Origin: an uncultured Oxalobacteraceae bacterium
GTDB lineage: Bacteria > Pseudomonadota > Gammaproteobacteria > Burkholderiales > Burkholderiaceae
Direction: 5' to 3'
DNA: 17,803 bases
NCBI GenBank assembly: GCA_946478765.1
Contig: CAMLDH010000040.1
Location: 1-17,803 of the forward strand
Part shown: in pieces, positions 7,027 to 14,034 of the stretch
Layout: each line of letters opens with the position of its first letter
Numbering within the stretch: the stretch's first letter is position 1
Program-made: the position numbers and the translations under genes
Notes under the pieces: generated by a model
What the model saw: only the letters and a program-made list of their open reading frames with translations
Database searches by the model: none
Told to the model about the DNA's origin: nothing

Positions 7027-7468
7027 AATTACTCTCCTAAATCAAAAGAGAAGAGGGTTGGAAATTATCGTCCAGCAAAGCGCGGACGGACTTGATTCAA
7101 CATAATTGATTCAGTGTGACCTGCCACTATCCGGGGGTTTTGACTCAACTCAGTCTTCTGAAATTTAAAAATATGTCCTGCCCTCGATCAAGCGCCGTTG
7201 AACTTGATTTTTAGCCTATGACCTTTGGCACTCCAGTAAAAGAGGAGAACGCAAGTGCAAATCTCCTTTATGGATTTGCAGCAAGTCGACCTTCAAAAAT
7301 CAAACCGGAACATGACATTAGATTCAGTTAAACGCATTGGTTTCGAATTGATTTTTCAAGAGTGCGATATTTTCTTCTGTCTTTCTGCGTGGCTCCATTT
7401 GCATGGGACCATCCCCCCCGATGCCGGACCATGCCCGACATGAATCCATGCAGGCATGCCGGTTCACT
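7027..7468. other. Region between phasin and phaB
   Basis: About 440 bases that should hold the phasin promoter on the minus strand, though no convincing -35/-10 pair was recognised. It contains two direct TTGATTCA repeats (7092-7113), a TGCAAA (7256-7261) and TTTGCA (7275-7280) inverted pair, and the small plus-strand open frame at 7255-7443. No clear terminator for phaB was found. Confidence 0.5.
7255..7443 (+). CDS. Possible small protein with strong ribosome-binding site
   Basis: A 62-codon frame starting with GTG and preceded by AGAGGAG (7241-7247) at seven-base spacing, as good a ribosome-binding site as any in the window. The predicted peptide begins MQISFMDLQQVDLQKSNRN and looks helical. 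The LQQVDLQKS-like pattern loosely resembles phasin helices, but this is too short to assign. It lies on the strand opposite phasin and phaB and could be a remnant or a genuine small granule-related protein. The C-terminal half (CLSAWLHLHG, then Pro-rich) does not look conserved. It may equally be chance. Confidence 0.3.
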   Translation: MQISFMDLQQVDLQKSNRNMTLDSVKRIGFELIFQECDIFFCLSAWLHLHGTIPPDAGPCPT

Positions 7469-8215
7469 TCAACACATATGCTGGCCACCGTTGATGGCGA
7501 TATTGGTTCCTGTCACGAAGGCGGCTTCATCGGAACACAGATACGCAATGAGGCTTGCGACTTCGTCCGGCTCACCCAGACGTCCGACCGGTATTTCGGG
7601 CAGAATCTTGGTTTCCAATATTTCTTTCGGAATTTTCGTCACCATCTTGGTACGCAAATAGCCAGGCGACACTGTGTTGACAGTGATTTTCTTGCGCGCC
7701 ACCTCCAACGCCAACGCCTTGGTAAACCCATGCACGCCCGACTTTGCCGCTGCATAATTGGTTTGTCCGAAAGCGCCTTTCTGACCGTTGACGGAGGAGA
7801 TATTGATAATGCGGCCCCATTGGCATTCCAGCATCCCATCCAGAACCTGCTTGGTCATATTGAACACGCTGTCCAGATTGGTGTGGGTAACCGCCTGCCA
7901 GTCTTCCAGCGTCATTTTTTTCAATGTCGTGTCCCGTGTAATGCCCGCATTATTGACCAGTATGTCGATGCGTCCGATATCGCTAATGATCTTTTTCACG
8001 CCTGCTTCGCAAGACGCAAAACTGGCGACATCGATCATGTAGGCGGAAAAATCGAACCCTTGTGCCTTTTGCTCTTGCAACCAGGTTGCCGCATGATCGT
8101 TACCCGGCGAATAGGTCGTCACGACACGATAACCGCTTCGCGATAACTTGTGGCATATTGCCTCTCCCAATCCTCCCATTCCGCCTGTCACAACCGCCAC
8201 CTTCTGTGCATCCAT
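7469..8215 (-). CDS. phaB: Acetoacetyl-CoA reductase (NADPH), PhaB
   Basis: A 248-residue short-chain dehydrogenase that reduces acetoacetyl-CoA to (R)-3-hydroxybutyryl-CoA for PHB synthesis. It shows the nucleotide-binding loop TGGMGGLG (10-17), NNAG (88-91), the catalytic serine in INISSVNGQKG (about 140-141), Tyr154 and Lys158 in NYAAAKSG. The segments NISSVNGQKG, FGQTNY and VTVNTVSPGY-like ITVNTVSPGY closely follow Cupriavidus PhaB, and the C terminus NGGQHMC parallels its NGGLHMG. The start at 8215 is preferred: ACGGAGG (complement of 8221-8227) lies five bases upstream, whereas an upstream in-frame ATG at 8233 lacks a site. The thiolase and phasin in this window provide the preceding enzyme and the granule coat; phaC is elsewhere. 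Confidence 0.95.
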   Translation of the reverse strand: MDAQKVAVVTGGMGGLGEAICHKLSRSGYRVVTTYSPGNDHAATWLQEQKAQGFDFSAYMIDVASFASCEAGVKKIISDIGRIDILVNNAGITRDTTLKKMTLEDWQAVTHTNLDSVFNMTKQVLDGMLECQWGRIINISSVNGQKGAFGQTNYAAAKSGVHGFTKALALEVARKKITVNTVSPGYLRTKMVTKIPKEILETKILPEIPVGRLGEPDEVASLIAYLCSDEAAFVTGTNIAINGGQHMC

Positions 8216-8341
8216 ATTTGCCTCCGTGTCCATTGATTCATCTCATTGACCGATATCCTGCCCTGCCGCCGGCTTGCGATGAAGAAGTCACCCCGGTCTG
8301 CCGGGCTTCGCGAGAGGCAAACCGATCCTGTCTTTGATTTA

Positions 8342-8356
8342 TGCAAATTCTTTGCA
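8342..8356. promoter_or_regulatory. TGCAAA-TTC-TTTGCA palindrome upstream of phaB
   Basis: A perfect 6-3-6 inverted repeat about 130 bases upstream of the phaB start. On the minus strand it lies next to a weak promoter-like pair (TTGTTT, 18 bases, CATAAA), so it could be an operator. The same half-sites with a wider gap occur at 7256-7280 upstream of phasin. Confidence 0.4.
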
Positions 8357-8422
8357 GGACAAAACAACAGTAGCAAAAATCACCGGTTAGTTTGGATCGA
8401 ATAAGGTTTAAATAGTTCTGAA

Positions 8423-8436
8423 TTGATATACCTCAA
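8423..8436. promoter_or_regulatory. FNR-like box, nine of ten consensus bases
   Basis: TTGATATACCTCAA matches TTGAT-N4-ATCAA at every defined base but one. It lies between phaB (minus) and the second sensor kinase (plus). No good -10 is found at class II distance on either strand, so function is uncertain. Confidence 0.4.
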
Positions 8437-8699
8437 TAAGACGCTGCGTGAGAGCGCGCCGACAGGCGGTTGGGCGATGAGCGCAAACGTTCTCATTCCC
8501 ATTCAAGCAAGGCAATGCCAATCCCTTACAATCCCGGCACATTGCTTTTGAAACTTCACTTTCGGGATAACCCATGTTCACAAGTTCGGTTTCATCTTCA
8601 TGCGCACGCAATCGCACTATTTTTAAAAGTATTAAAACATGTCCATGTTATGAATTAGACTATGTTCTTTCTCAGCATTTTTAAAAGAAATAGTTCTTC
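8437..8699. other. AT-rich leader region of the second sensor kinase
   Basis: Part of a roughly 480-base gene-free region. It contains a 14-base palindrome AACATG-TC-CATGTT (8636-8649) and an 11-base direct repeat ATTTTTAAAAG (8619-8629 and 8677-8687) close to the kinase start. Either may be regulatory; no standard promoter is obvious. Confidence 0.4.
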
Positions 8700-10613
8700 A
8701 TGCAGCGGCTCCAGATTAATAAAACTGCACACGCCCGGTGGATCGCTGTCGCGTATTTGCTTTTGGCGACCCTCACCGTCATCACCGCACCGTATATTCA
8801 CCTCCCCATCCGCTCGTTTTACTGGCCGCTCCACGTTACGACGCTACGCATCTGCCTGATCCTGTATGCACTGGTTTTTGCCGTGGCGTGGAATGCCTAC
8901 GACAAGAATTTGAAGCGAAGTTCGGTTGTCCTTGCCATTACCTTTGTGTCCGCCGCGACTCTGGATTTTCTTTATCTGGATGCGCTTCCCGGCATGCTAA
9001 CCAACGATGGCGTCGAGGCCGCGTACTTCTGGATGATGGCGCGCCTCGTGATCGTGCTTGGCGTATTCGCCATGGCACATACCCCATCGAATGCGACAAT
9101 CACACGACGCCGGTCTGCGGTAATGCTGATGTTCGCGTGCACTGGCATCGCCGCATTTGCATACGCGGTGTTTAGCGCCTGGAATGGGCTGCCGGCACTA
9201 ATGACCGATGGTGAAGCCGTGAGCAGGTTCAAAACCTCGCTCGATTATTTGACGCTTGGCTTGTCCCTGATAACCAGCGTGCTGCTCTACCAGGGATTAT
9301 CGAACAAGACCGGCATGAAACCCACAGAACAGGCTGGCCTGGATGGCGGAACCCTATTTGCGGCAACACTGGCAATGACCGCATCGGAAATTTGCGCCCT
9401 TTATTTATCGGATTTCACATCCGTCACCAGCCTGCTCGGACACACCTATCTGTTGATAGCAGCCATATTTTTCTATCGCTGTGCAATCATCAGCAGTCTC
9501 AAGGCGCCCTATGTTGCGCTGTCAAGCCTGACCGTGCATCTGCAAGCGACAACCACTGCCCTGCATCATAGTCAAGCGCGCCTGATCGGCATCATCGAGA
9601 ATGCGACGGACGCGATCATTACCGCCGACGAATCCCAAGCGATTATTCTGGCCAACCCGTCAGCAGCCGCCATGTTCGGCACCACGGTGGAAGCAATGCA
9701 GGGTAGTCCCATTGAAAAGTACATTCCGGTACGCCACCGGAAAGGCTATCAAGGTTATGTGAAGCATTTCGGAAAAGTCCGCATTTCCTTTTTCAAAATG
9801 GGAAAAAGTTACACCGACTATGACGTAACCGGCCTCCGAACCAACGGCGAGGAATTCCCGATTGAAGCGTCGATCTCCAGCATGGTAGAAAATAACCATC
9901 GCTTTTACACCTTGATCCTGCGCGACATCACGGAACGCAAACAGGCGCAAGAAGAATTGGCCAGGTCGCATGAAGAGCTCAGCCGGCTATCGAATGCATT
10001 GCAATCCGTGCGCGAGGAAGAACGCCGCAATATTGCGCGCGACTTGCATGACGATCTTGGCCAACTGCTGGCAGCATTGCGGATTGATCTCTCTTTACTG
10101 CAAAAGCAGGCAATGGAAGCGGTTGTTTCACCCAAGCAGCTGGTCTCGATGGATGAATTGCTTGCGACCTCGATTACCTCGTTGCGACGCATTGCAACCG
10201 ATCTGCGGCCGCGCGCGCTGGATGAAGCCGGCCTGTATTTTGCGTTGCAAACCCTGCGCAAGGAATTTGTCGCCCGTCACGGCATTTCGTGCGAGCTGTT
10301 TGCCGACGAACACGACCTGGCGCTGGATGATCAACGCAGCACAGCGATTTTTCGCATCATTCAGGAATCATTGGCCAACGTATTTCGGCATGCAGCAGCA
10401 AGAAAAGTCACGATTAAATTCGAGCGAAACAACGGCAAGCTCGAAATCAGCATTGACGATGACGGCCGCGGCATTCGATCGGAAGATATGGGGAAAGATA
10501 GGTCATTCGGCCTAGTCGATATGCGCGAACGGGTACGCGCGATGCATGGCGACATGGCGATTTCGAGCGAAGCGTATCAAGGAACCCGGATCAACATTGC
10601 AATACCGCTCTGA
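8700..10613 (+). CDS. Membrane-bound sensor histidine kinase (MASE3-like, PAS, HisKA_3, HATPase)
   Basis: A 637-residue sensor. The first 275 or so residues hold about eight hydrophobic membrane segments with a TLDFLYLDALPGM-like stretch, resembling the MASE3 membrane sensor family. A PAS domain follows (about 295-415) ending in LRDITERK, then a short coiled coil, then the HisKA_3 motif RDLHDDLGQ with phosphoacceptor His450 (codon 10047-10049), and an HATPase_c domain with ESLANVFRHAAA and DDDGRGI. All catalytic elements look intact. The PAS-to-ATPase part is clearly paralogous to the kinase at 2933-4105, which has Tyr at the matching position. No response regulator is adjacent, so it is an orphan kinase here; the regulator at 4102-4746 is a candidate partner. 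The ATG at 8700 has no clear ribosome-binding site. Confidence 0.93.
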   Translation: MQRLQINKTAHARWIAVAYLLLATLTVITAPYIHLPIRSFYWPLHVTTLRICLILYALVFAVAWNAYDKNLKRSSVVLAITFVSAATLDFLYLDALPGMLTNDGVEAAYFWMMARLVIVLGVFAMAHTPSNATITRRRSAVMLMFACTGIAAFAYAVFSAWNGLPALMTDGEAVSRFKTSLDYLTLGLSLITSVLLYQGLSNKTGMKPTEQAGLDGGTLFAATLAMTASEICALYLSDFTSVTSLLGHTYLLIAAIFFYRCAIISSLKAPYVALSSLTVHLQATTTALHHSQARLIGIIENATDAIITADESQAIILANPSAAAMFGTTVEAMQGSPIEKYIPVRHRKGYQGYVKHFGKVRISFFKMGKSYTDYDVTGLRTNGEEFPIEASISSMVENNHRFYTLILRDITERKQAQEELARSHEELSRLSNALQSVREEERRNIARDLHDDLGQLLAALRIDLSLLQKQAMEAVVSPKQLVSMDELLATSITSLRRIATDLRPRALDEAGLYFALQTLRKEFVARHGISCELFADEHDLALDDQRSTAIFRIIQESLANVFRHAAARKVTIKFERNNGKLEISIDDDGRGIRSEDMGKDRSFGLVDMRERVRAMHGDMAISSEAYQGTRINIAIPL

Positions 10614-11009
10614 ATGAATTTACCTGCGGCAGAAATAGCTTCCTATCTAGCAGCTTGATATCTTGGGATCTGGACGTCATGCAAGTTTCATGTACGCCAT
10701 TCAACTTTTCCGACAATCAGCTTTCACACGTAAATTGCCTGTCAAACCAGCAACGCCCTCGCATTGTGCGCATTTCCGAACCAGCTGAAATTTATGTTGT
10801 CTATATTTGTAAGTTCCATTTGTGCATCAAGCTTCGAAACAACTTCCACGCATGTTCGTTGACATCGCAGAAGGAAGGTTTTAGCCATCGGGCACGTAGC
10901 ATGAATGGGGATACGTGCGGTCACTTCGTTAGTCCGCTTGATTCACGCATCGGATCGATCAATGCAGCCCAAGGTCTATTTATCGTATTCCCATGGAGCA
11001 TCCAGTTCC
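10614..11009. other. Gene-free stretch after the second kinase
   Basis: About 400 bases in which no gene is supported. Overlapping open frames at 10655-11152 and the 5' extension 10905-11009 have no family signature or ribosome-binding site. No terminator hairpin was recognised after the kinase stop. Confidence 0.5.
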
Positions 11010-11492
11010 ATGACGGCCATGTTTTATATGGAGGCGCATATCGACTTGTACGGCTGGTATATGACAGCGCGAGACCAGCAATTGTCGACCGCGTTTTTCA
11101 TGGTCGAGCATTTTTATACAGATCGTACACCGGTGCTATATCGCAGCATTGAAGACGACGTTTATGAGCCCTGGACAATCGACTATCCACCGACAAAAAA
11201 TGCGATCCGCTGCCCGATACCGGATGCAATTATGCATGAGCTGGAACGGCTGCAATCGATGTTCGTGCAAGAATGGCTGTTTTTCGAAACCGACCCCAAT
11301 GTCTCTTCGGAACTTGCTGCCTACCGCACTCGCGGGCTTTCGGTGCAGGCGGCAAATATCAAATGCAGGAAATTGAATCGACTCGACAAGGAAGATCAAC
11401 ATTGGGTCCATACGACGCCCGGCACCGATTTCAATGTCCCCGAATTTCTGGAAAAATACTGGCGCTTTGAAGAACGAATAACGGCGCGCTAA
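11010..11492 (+). CDS. Hypothetical protein upstream of a ribosome-hibernation protein
   Basis: Not recognised. About 160 soluble residues, rich in aromatic and acidic residues (FYMEAHIDLYGWYM near the N terminus, EEFLEKYW-like end), with no membrane segment or signal peptide. The start is uncertain: ATG 11010 has a distant GGAG (10995-10998), ATG 11019 is close by, and in-frame ATGs at 10962 and 10905 would add residues that look unlike coding sequence. It ends 17 bases before the S30AE gene and is likely cotranscribed with it, so a stationary-phase or stress role is possible, but this is context only. Confidence 0.65.
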   Translation: MTAMFYMEAHIDLYGWYMTARDQQLSTAFFMVEHFYTDRTPVLYRSIEDDVYEPWTIDYPPTKNAIRCPIPDAIMHELERLQSMFVQEWLFFETDPNVSSELAAYRTRGLSVQAANIKCRKLNRLDKEDQHWVHTTPGTDFNVPEFLEKYWRFEERITAR

Positions 11493-11509
11493 CCGCTTCG
11501 GCCACAATC

Positions 11510-11857
11510 ATGCAAGTACCGCTGCAAATCAATTTCATCGGCATCCCGCCCTCTGAAGCAATCAAGGCGCTTGTCCGAAAATGTGTCGACAAGCTGGAGC
11601 AACTGTGCAATGACGTCATCAGCTGTCGCGTTGCGGTAGAAGCAGAGGGCAAACACAAGCACAAGGGGCGGCCATACCAGGTGCGCATCGATATTACCGT
11701 ACCGCGCGACGAAATCGTTGTGAGCAGCCGCCACATGAATCCCGACAGCGAAGATGCGTATGCGGCGATTCACCACGCGTTTGAGGCGGCCACGCGTCAA
11801 CTCGAAGAATATGTGCAGCGCCGTCGCCGCGACGTCAAAATACACCCGTCGTCATGA
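11510..11857 (+). CDS. Ribosome hibernation/interface protein, short S30AE (HPF/RaiA) type
   Basis: A 115-residue protein of the S30AE family that binds the 30S decoding region and inactivates or protects ribosomes during energy limitation. The N-terminal MQVPLQINFIGIPPSEAI gives the first strand and helix. The central basic part (EGKHKHKGRPYQVRIDITV) and the final AFEAATRQLEEYVQRRRRDVK helix match the family's beta-alpha-beta-beta-beta-alpha layout. There is no C-terminal extension, so it is the short form, not the long dimerising HPF. No strong ribosome-binding site precedes ATG 11510, which may mean coupling to the preceding gene 17 bases upstream. Its location close to the FNR/PHB/stress genes fits a survival programme. 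Confidence 0.85.
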   Translation: MQVPLQINFIGIPPSEAIKALVRKCVDKLEQLCNDVISCRVAVEAEGKHKHKGRPYQVRIDITVPRDEIVVSSRHMNPDSEDAYAAIHHAFEAATRQLEEYVQRRRRDVKIHPSS

Positions 11858-11880
11858 GCGCGGCGTAAGAGTCTCTCAAT

Positions 11881-12140
11881 CAAAGGACGCTAATCGGTCA
11901 AGGCGGCGAGCCGGCGGTATATCAGAAACCATCCAAGCATTGGGCGCTGTATGAACTGGCGAACAACTGGTTGATCTGGAGACGGTGTTCCGCTTCTGGC
12001 GCTTCCGGCACGTCACGACAGTCGAACGCATCATCGGATTTAAAATCGGCACCGGCGGCACTGCAGGAGGCAGTTATCTGAAAAAGATGCTGGATGTAGT
12101 GTTGTTTCCCGAGTTGTTTGCATTGAGAACGGCACTCTGA
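11881..12140 (+). pseudogene. kynA: Remnant of tryptophan 2,3-dioxygenase (kynA), C-terminal, frameshifted
   Basis: Translation of 11967-12140 gives about 57 residues, including [19 protein letters not shown], a GTGG segment, and [11 protein letters not shown] before TGA, which is the hallmark C terminus of tryptophan 2,3-dioxygenase (about 280-300 residues when intact). The preceding piece, [19 protein letters not shown] (about 11908-11964), continues the same protein in another frame, so a frameshift lies near 11962-11967. Nothing of the N-terminal 200 residues is seen; the upstream S30AE gene ends 23 bases before the first remnant-like codon. A glycine-rich loop that usually reads GFKRGTGG here reads GFKIGTGG, a further sign of decay. 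It is a dead gene left from a former kynurenine pathway locus. Confidence 0.85.
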
Positions 12141-12160
12141 AGCACGGGAAAATCTTCACA

Positions 12161-12361
12161 TCAAATAGCGAGGAGCGGCAGTTGACTGTTGTCCTTGTTG
12201 ACCTGCAGACCAGCGCGCGTCTTGCAGACCAGCGCGGTACCGTCGCCCTTCACATTGACGAGCAACTCGCTTGACGCGCTCAGCTCCGCCGCCAGCCGAA
12301 GATGGCCGAACACGACACGATAGCCGGCCCCATCCCGGATAAGAATTACATCCTCACACAT
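12161..12361 (-). CDS. Small hypothetical protein, 66 residues
   Basis: A compact frame from ATG 12361 encoding a peptide that starts MCEDVILIRDGAGYRVVFGH and ends SQLPLLAI. It reads like alternating beta strands (VILIRD, YRVVFGHLRL, ELLVNVKG, TALVCKTRAG), suggesting a small beta-rich domain. Coding likelihood is raised by this regular pattern and the absence of low-complexity sequence. A TTG 36 bases further out is a less likely start. No ribosome-binding site stands out. It lies downstream of the tRNA-Arg gene on the same strand and converges on the kynA remnant. Function is unknown. Confidence 0.55.
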   Translation of the reverse strand: MCEDVILIRDGAGYRVVFGHLRLAAELSASSELLVNVKGDGTALVCKTRAGLQVNKDNSQLPLLAI

Positions 12362-12470
12362 GATTTTTGTACAATCCAGCCTGTTTTTAATTTGCAATGT
12401 GCCGCACTTTACCGCCGCCGGACGAACTTGGGTAGCTGCGAAAAATGACAGTAGAGAATGGAAGGTGAAT

Positions 12471-12547
<77 letters not shown>

Positions 12548-12635
12548 ATTGTGAGGAACAGGAAGAAGGGATTTTGCCGACACGACATGATCAGGGCATT
12601 CTGCCAACCAGCCCAAAGTCGCTCGATACTTCCGT

Positions 12636-12723
12636 AACCCGCATGGGATAAGGCTATGCAAAGCCTAGGCGGATATTACCCTTAATATCATATGGTTTCA
12701 ACGGTTGAATATCCATGCGGGTT
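12636..12723. repeat. Cloverleaf-like inverted-repeat element between two tRNA genes
   Basis: Outer arms AACCCGCATGG (12636-12646) and CCATGCGGGTT (12713-12723) are perfectly complementary; three further pairs follow after a bulged G at 12647. Inside lie three separate hairpins: AGGCT/AGCCT (12651-12666), GATATTA-CCCT-TAATATC (12672-12689) and TTCAA-CGG-TTGAA (12697-12709). Together they form a four-way junction of 88 bases. It is not a recognisable tRNA. It might be a small RNA, a DNA-level mobile palindromic element, or processing-related spacer structure. Confidence 0.6.
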
Positions 12724-12749
12724 TGCGCGGATCTCATCCAAAAGAGATG

Positions 12750-12841
12750 GCGTGTCAGATCGGGAAAGCGGCAGGTGCACGTGATATCAGGACTGTTTTC
12801 TTGATATACGTAGGACGAAGAAAATGTTGCTTGTGACACGC
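12750..12841. repeat. Second long-range inverted repeat in the tRNA spacer
   Basis: GCGTGTCA (12750-12757) pairs with TGACACGC (12834-12841), enclosing a smaller ATATCA/TGATAT pair near 12784-12807. It adjoins the cloverleaf-like element and the terminator after tRNA-Pro. Confidence 0.4.
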
Positions 12842-12851
12842 TTTGGTTCCG

Positions 12852-12888
12852 CCAAAAGAAAAAGGGTTAGCGATTAAGCTAACCCTTT
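12852..12888 (-). terminator. Rho-independent terminator of tRNA-Pro
   Basis: AAAGGGTTAGC (12861-12871) pairs perfectly with GCTAACCCTTT (12878-12888) around the loop GATTAA. On the minus strand the stem is followed by a T-rich run (complement of 12852-12860). It begins seven bases after the encoded CCA of tRNA-Pro. Confidence 0.92.
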
Positions 12889-12895
12889 CAAATAC

Positions 12896-12972
12896 TGGTC
12901 GGAGTACAAGGATTCGAACCTTGGACCCCCTGGTCCCAAACCAGGTGCGCTACCGGACTGCGCCACACTCCG
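12896..12972 (-). tRNA. tRNA-Pro (anticodon UGG)
   Basis: Read on the minus strand: acceptor stem CGGAGTG with TACTCCG, the D arm region GCGCAGTCCGGTAGCGC, anticodon stem-loop CCTGG-TTTGGGA-CCAGG giving anticodon TGG, and the T arm CAAGG-TTCGAAT-CCTTG. Discriminator A and CCA are encoded (complement of 12896-12899). The length is 77 bases. A consensus-like promoter and a strong terminator flank it, so it is a single-gene transcription unit. Confidence 0.97.
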
Positions 12973-12982
12973 AAGAAAGAAG

Positions 12983-13011
12983 ATCATACTGGATGAAGGC
13001 GTTTTGGTCAA
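12983..13011 (-). promoter_or_regulatory. Sigma-70 promoter of tRNA-Pro
   Basis: On the minus strand TTGACC (complement of 13006-13011), a 17-base spacer and TATGAT (complement of 12983-12988) make a near-consensus promoter, ending ten bases before the mature tRNA 5' end. Confidence 0.88.
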
Positions 13012-13081
13012 TTCTTATTCTTATCCGCAATCTCATTGTGCAGATAAGCTAATTCCAGCTTAGATGCTCAGCAACCCATAG

Positions 13082-13984
13082 TCAAGATTGAGTCAACACA
13101 AGTTCTCTTTGGCTCTCGAAATAGTGATTCACTCCCGTGATCGGATCGCGAAAAGAAATCGATTTTGCCAATAACTGCAACGGGCACGAGACGTCATTCG
13201 CCTTGCAGGGACGCGCTATTGGATAGAACGCGTCATTGATGATCGGGATACCCAAGGCCGCGAGATGAACCCGTAATTGATGTTTTTTCCCGGTGAGCGG
13301 ACGCAATTGATACAGGCTGATATCGCCCCTGTTCTCGATCACATCAATCGTGGTTTCCGAATTTGGCGCGCCATCGATTTCTTCCATGCGAAAAAACGGT
13401 TTTCCGTCCACCATGCAGCTGCGGTATGTGAACGGAAAATCGGCATCCGGAAGAGTGCGCGCCAATGCCTCATAGACTTTGCGCACTTCGCGTTTCTGGA
13501 ACAGCACTTGATAGGCACCTCGGGTGCGCGCATTGCGAGAAAAAACGACAATGCCCGCCGTTTCTCTGTCAATACGATGGATCGGCGTCAGGTGTTCAAG
13601 CCCGGTTTTCTTTTTCAGGCGCACCAGAAGCGTTTCGTGAAGAAATCGTCCGGACGGAATCACCGGCAGAAAGTGCGGTTTATCCGCGACCAGAATATGG
13701 TCGTCCTGGTACAGGATGTGCTCCGCGAACGGAATCGGGAATTCCCCTTCCAGTTCACGATAATAAAAGACGCAGGCGCCTGTACGGTAAGGGCTGTCAG
13801 GATGTAATTGCATTCCGTTCGCATCGACCACCTCGCCCTTGTCCATGCGCGCAATCCAGGTGGCGGCATCGACATCGGGAAAACGATCTTCCAAAAACGC
13901 CAGCATGTTGTTCCAAGGCCCCCCAGAAAGCCATACATAACTCGGGCTTACCCCTTCACGTATCGGAAGCGGCGCTTTCCACAT
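13082..13984 (-). CDS. Pseudouridine synthase, RluA family
   Basis: An RNA uridine isomerase of the RluA/RsuA superfamily. The catalytic aspartate is Asp139 in LTPIHRIDRETAGIVVFS, and the downstream LRPLTGKKHQLRVHLAALG is the typical late family motif. The segment ILYQDDHILVADKP marks the start of the catalytic domain, preceded by about 85 residues that include an S4-like region. The start at 13984 (MWKAPLPIREGVSPS) is chosen because the protein looks family-like from there and GGGAAG lies just upstream. In-frame ATGs at 14038 and 14044 overlap the stop of the GGDEF/EAL gene (ATGA) and would add 18-20 residues, so coupling of the two genes is possible whichever start is used. The target RNA position cannot be told from sequence. 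Confidence 0.9.
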   Translation of the reverse strand: MWKAPLPIREGVSPSYVWLSGGPWNNMLAFLEDRFPDVDAATWIARMDKGEVVDANGMQLHPDSPYRTGACVFYYRELEGEFPIPFAEHILYQDDHILVADKPHFLPVIPSGRFLHETLLVRLKKKTGLEHLTPIHRIDRETAGIVVFSRNARTRGAYQVLFQKREVRKVYEALARTLPDADFPFTYRSCMVDGKPFFRMEEIDGAPNSETTIDVIENRGDISLYQLRPLTGKKHQLRVHLAALGIPIINDAFYPIARPCKANDVSCPLQLLAKSISFRDPITGVNHYFESQRELVLTQS

Positions 13985-14034
13985 CGATTGCTTCCCTGCA
14001 CTTGCCGTCTTCATGAAAAATGGTGCTCGCTGCG

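Noticed and set aside
10655..11152. 165-codon open frame after the second kinase
   Set aside because: Overlaps the better-supported gene at 11010 in another frame, with irregular composition and no ribosome-binding site.
12636..12723. Integron attC site or degenerate tRNA
   Set aside because: Arms do not fit the RYYYAAC/GTTRRRY core sites, and no T-loop TTCGA or anticodon arm in tRNA order was found on either strand.
12654..12839. 61-codon minus-strand frame between the tRNA genes
   Set aside because: Non-ATG start, no family pattern, and covers the inverted-repeat elements.
13045..13062. TAAGCT/AGCTTA hairpin as terminator of the pseudouridine synthase
   Set aside because: Only six pairs and no T-run on the minus strand.
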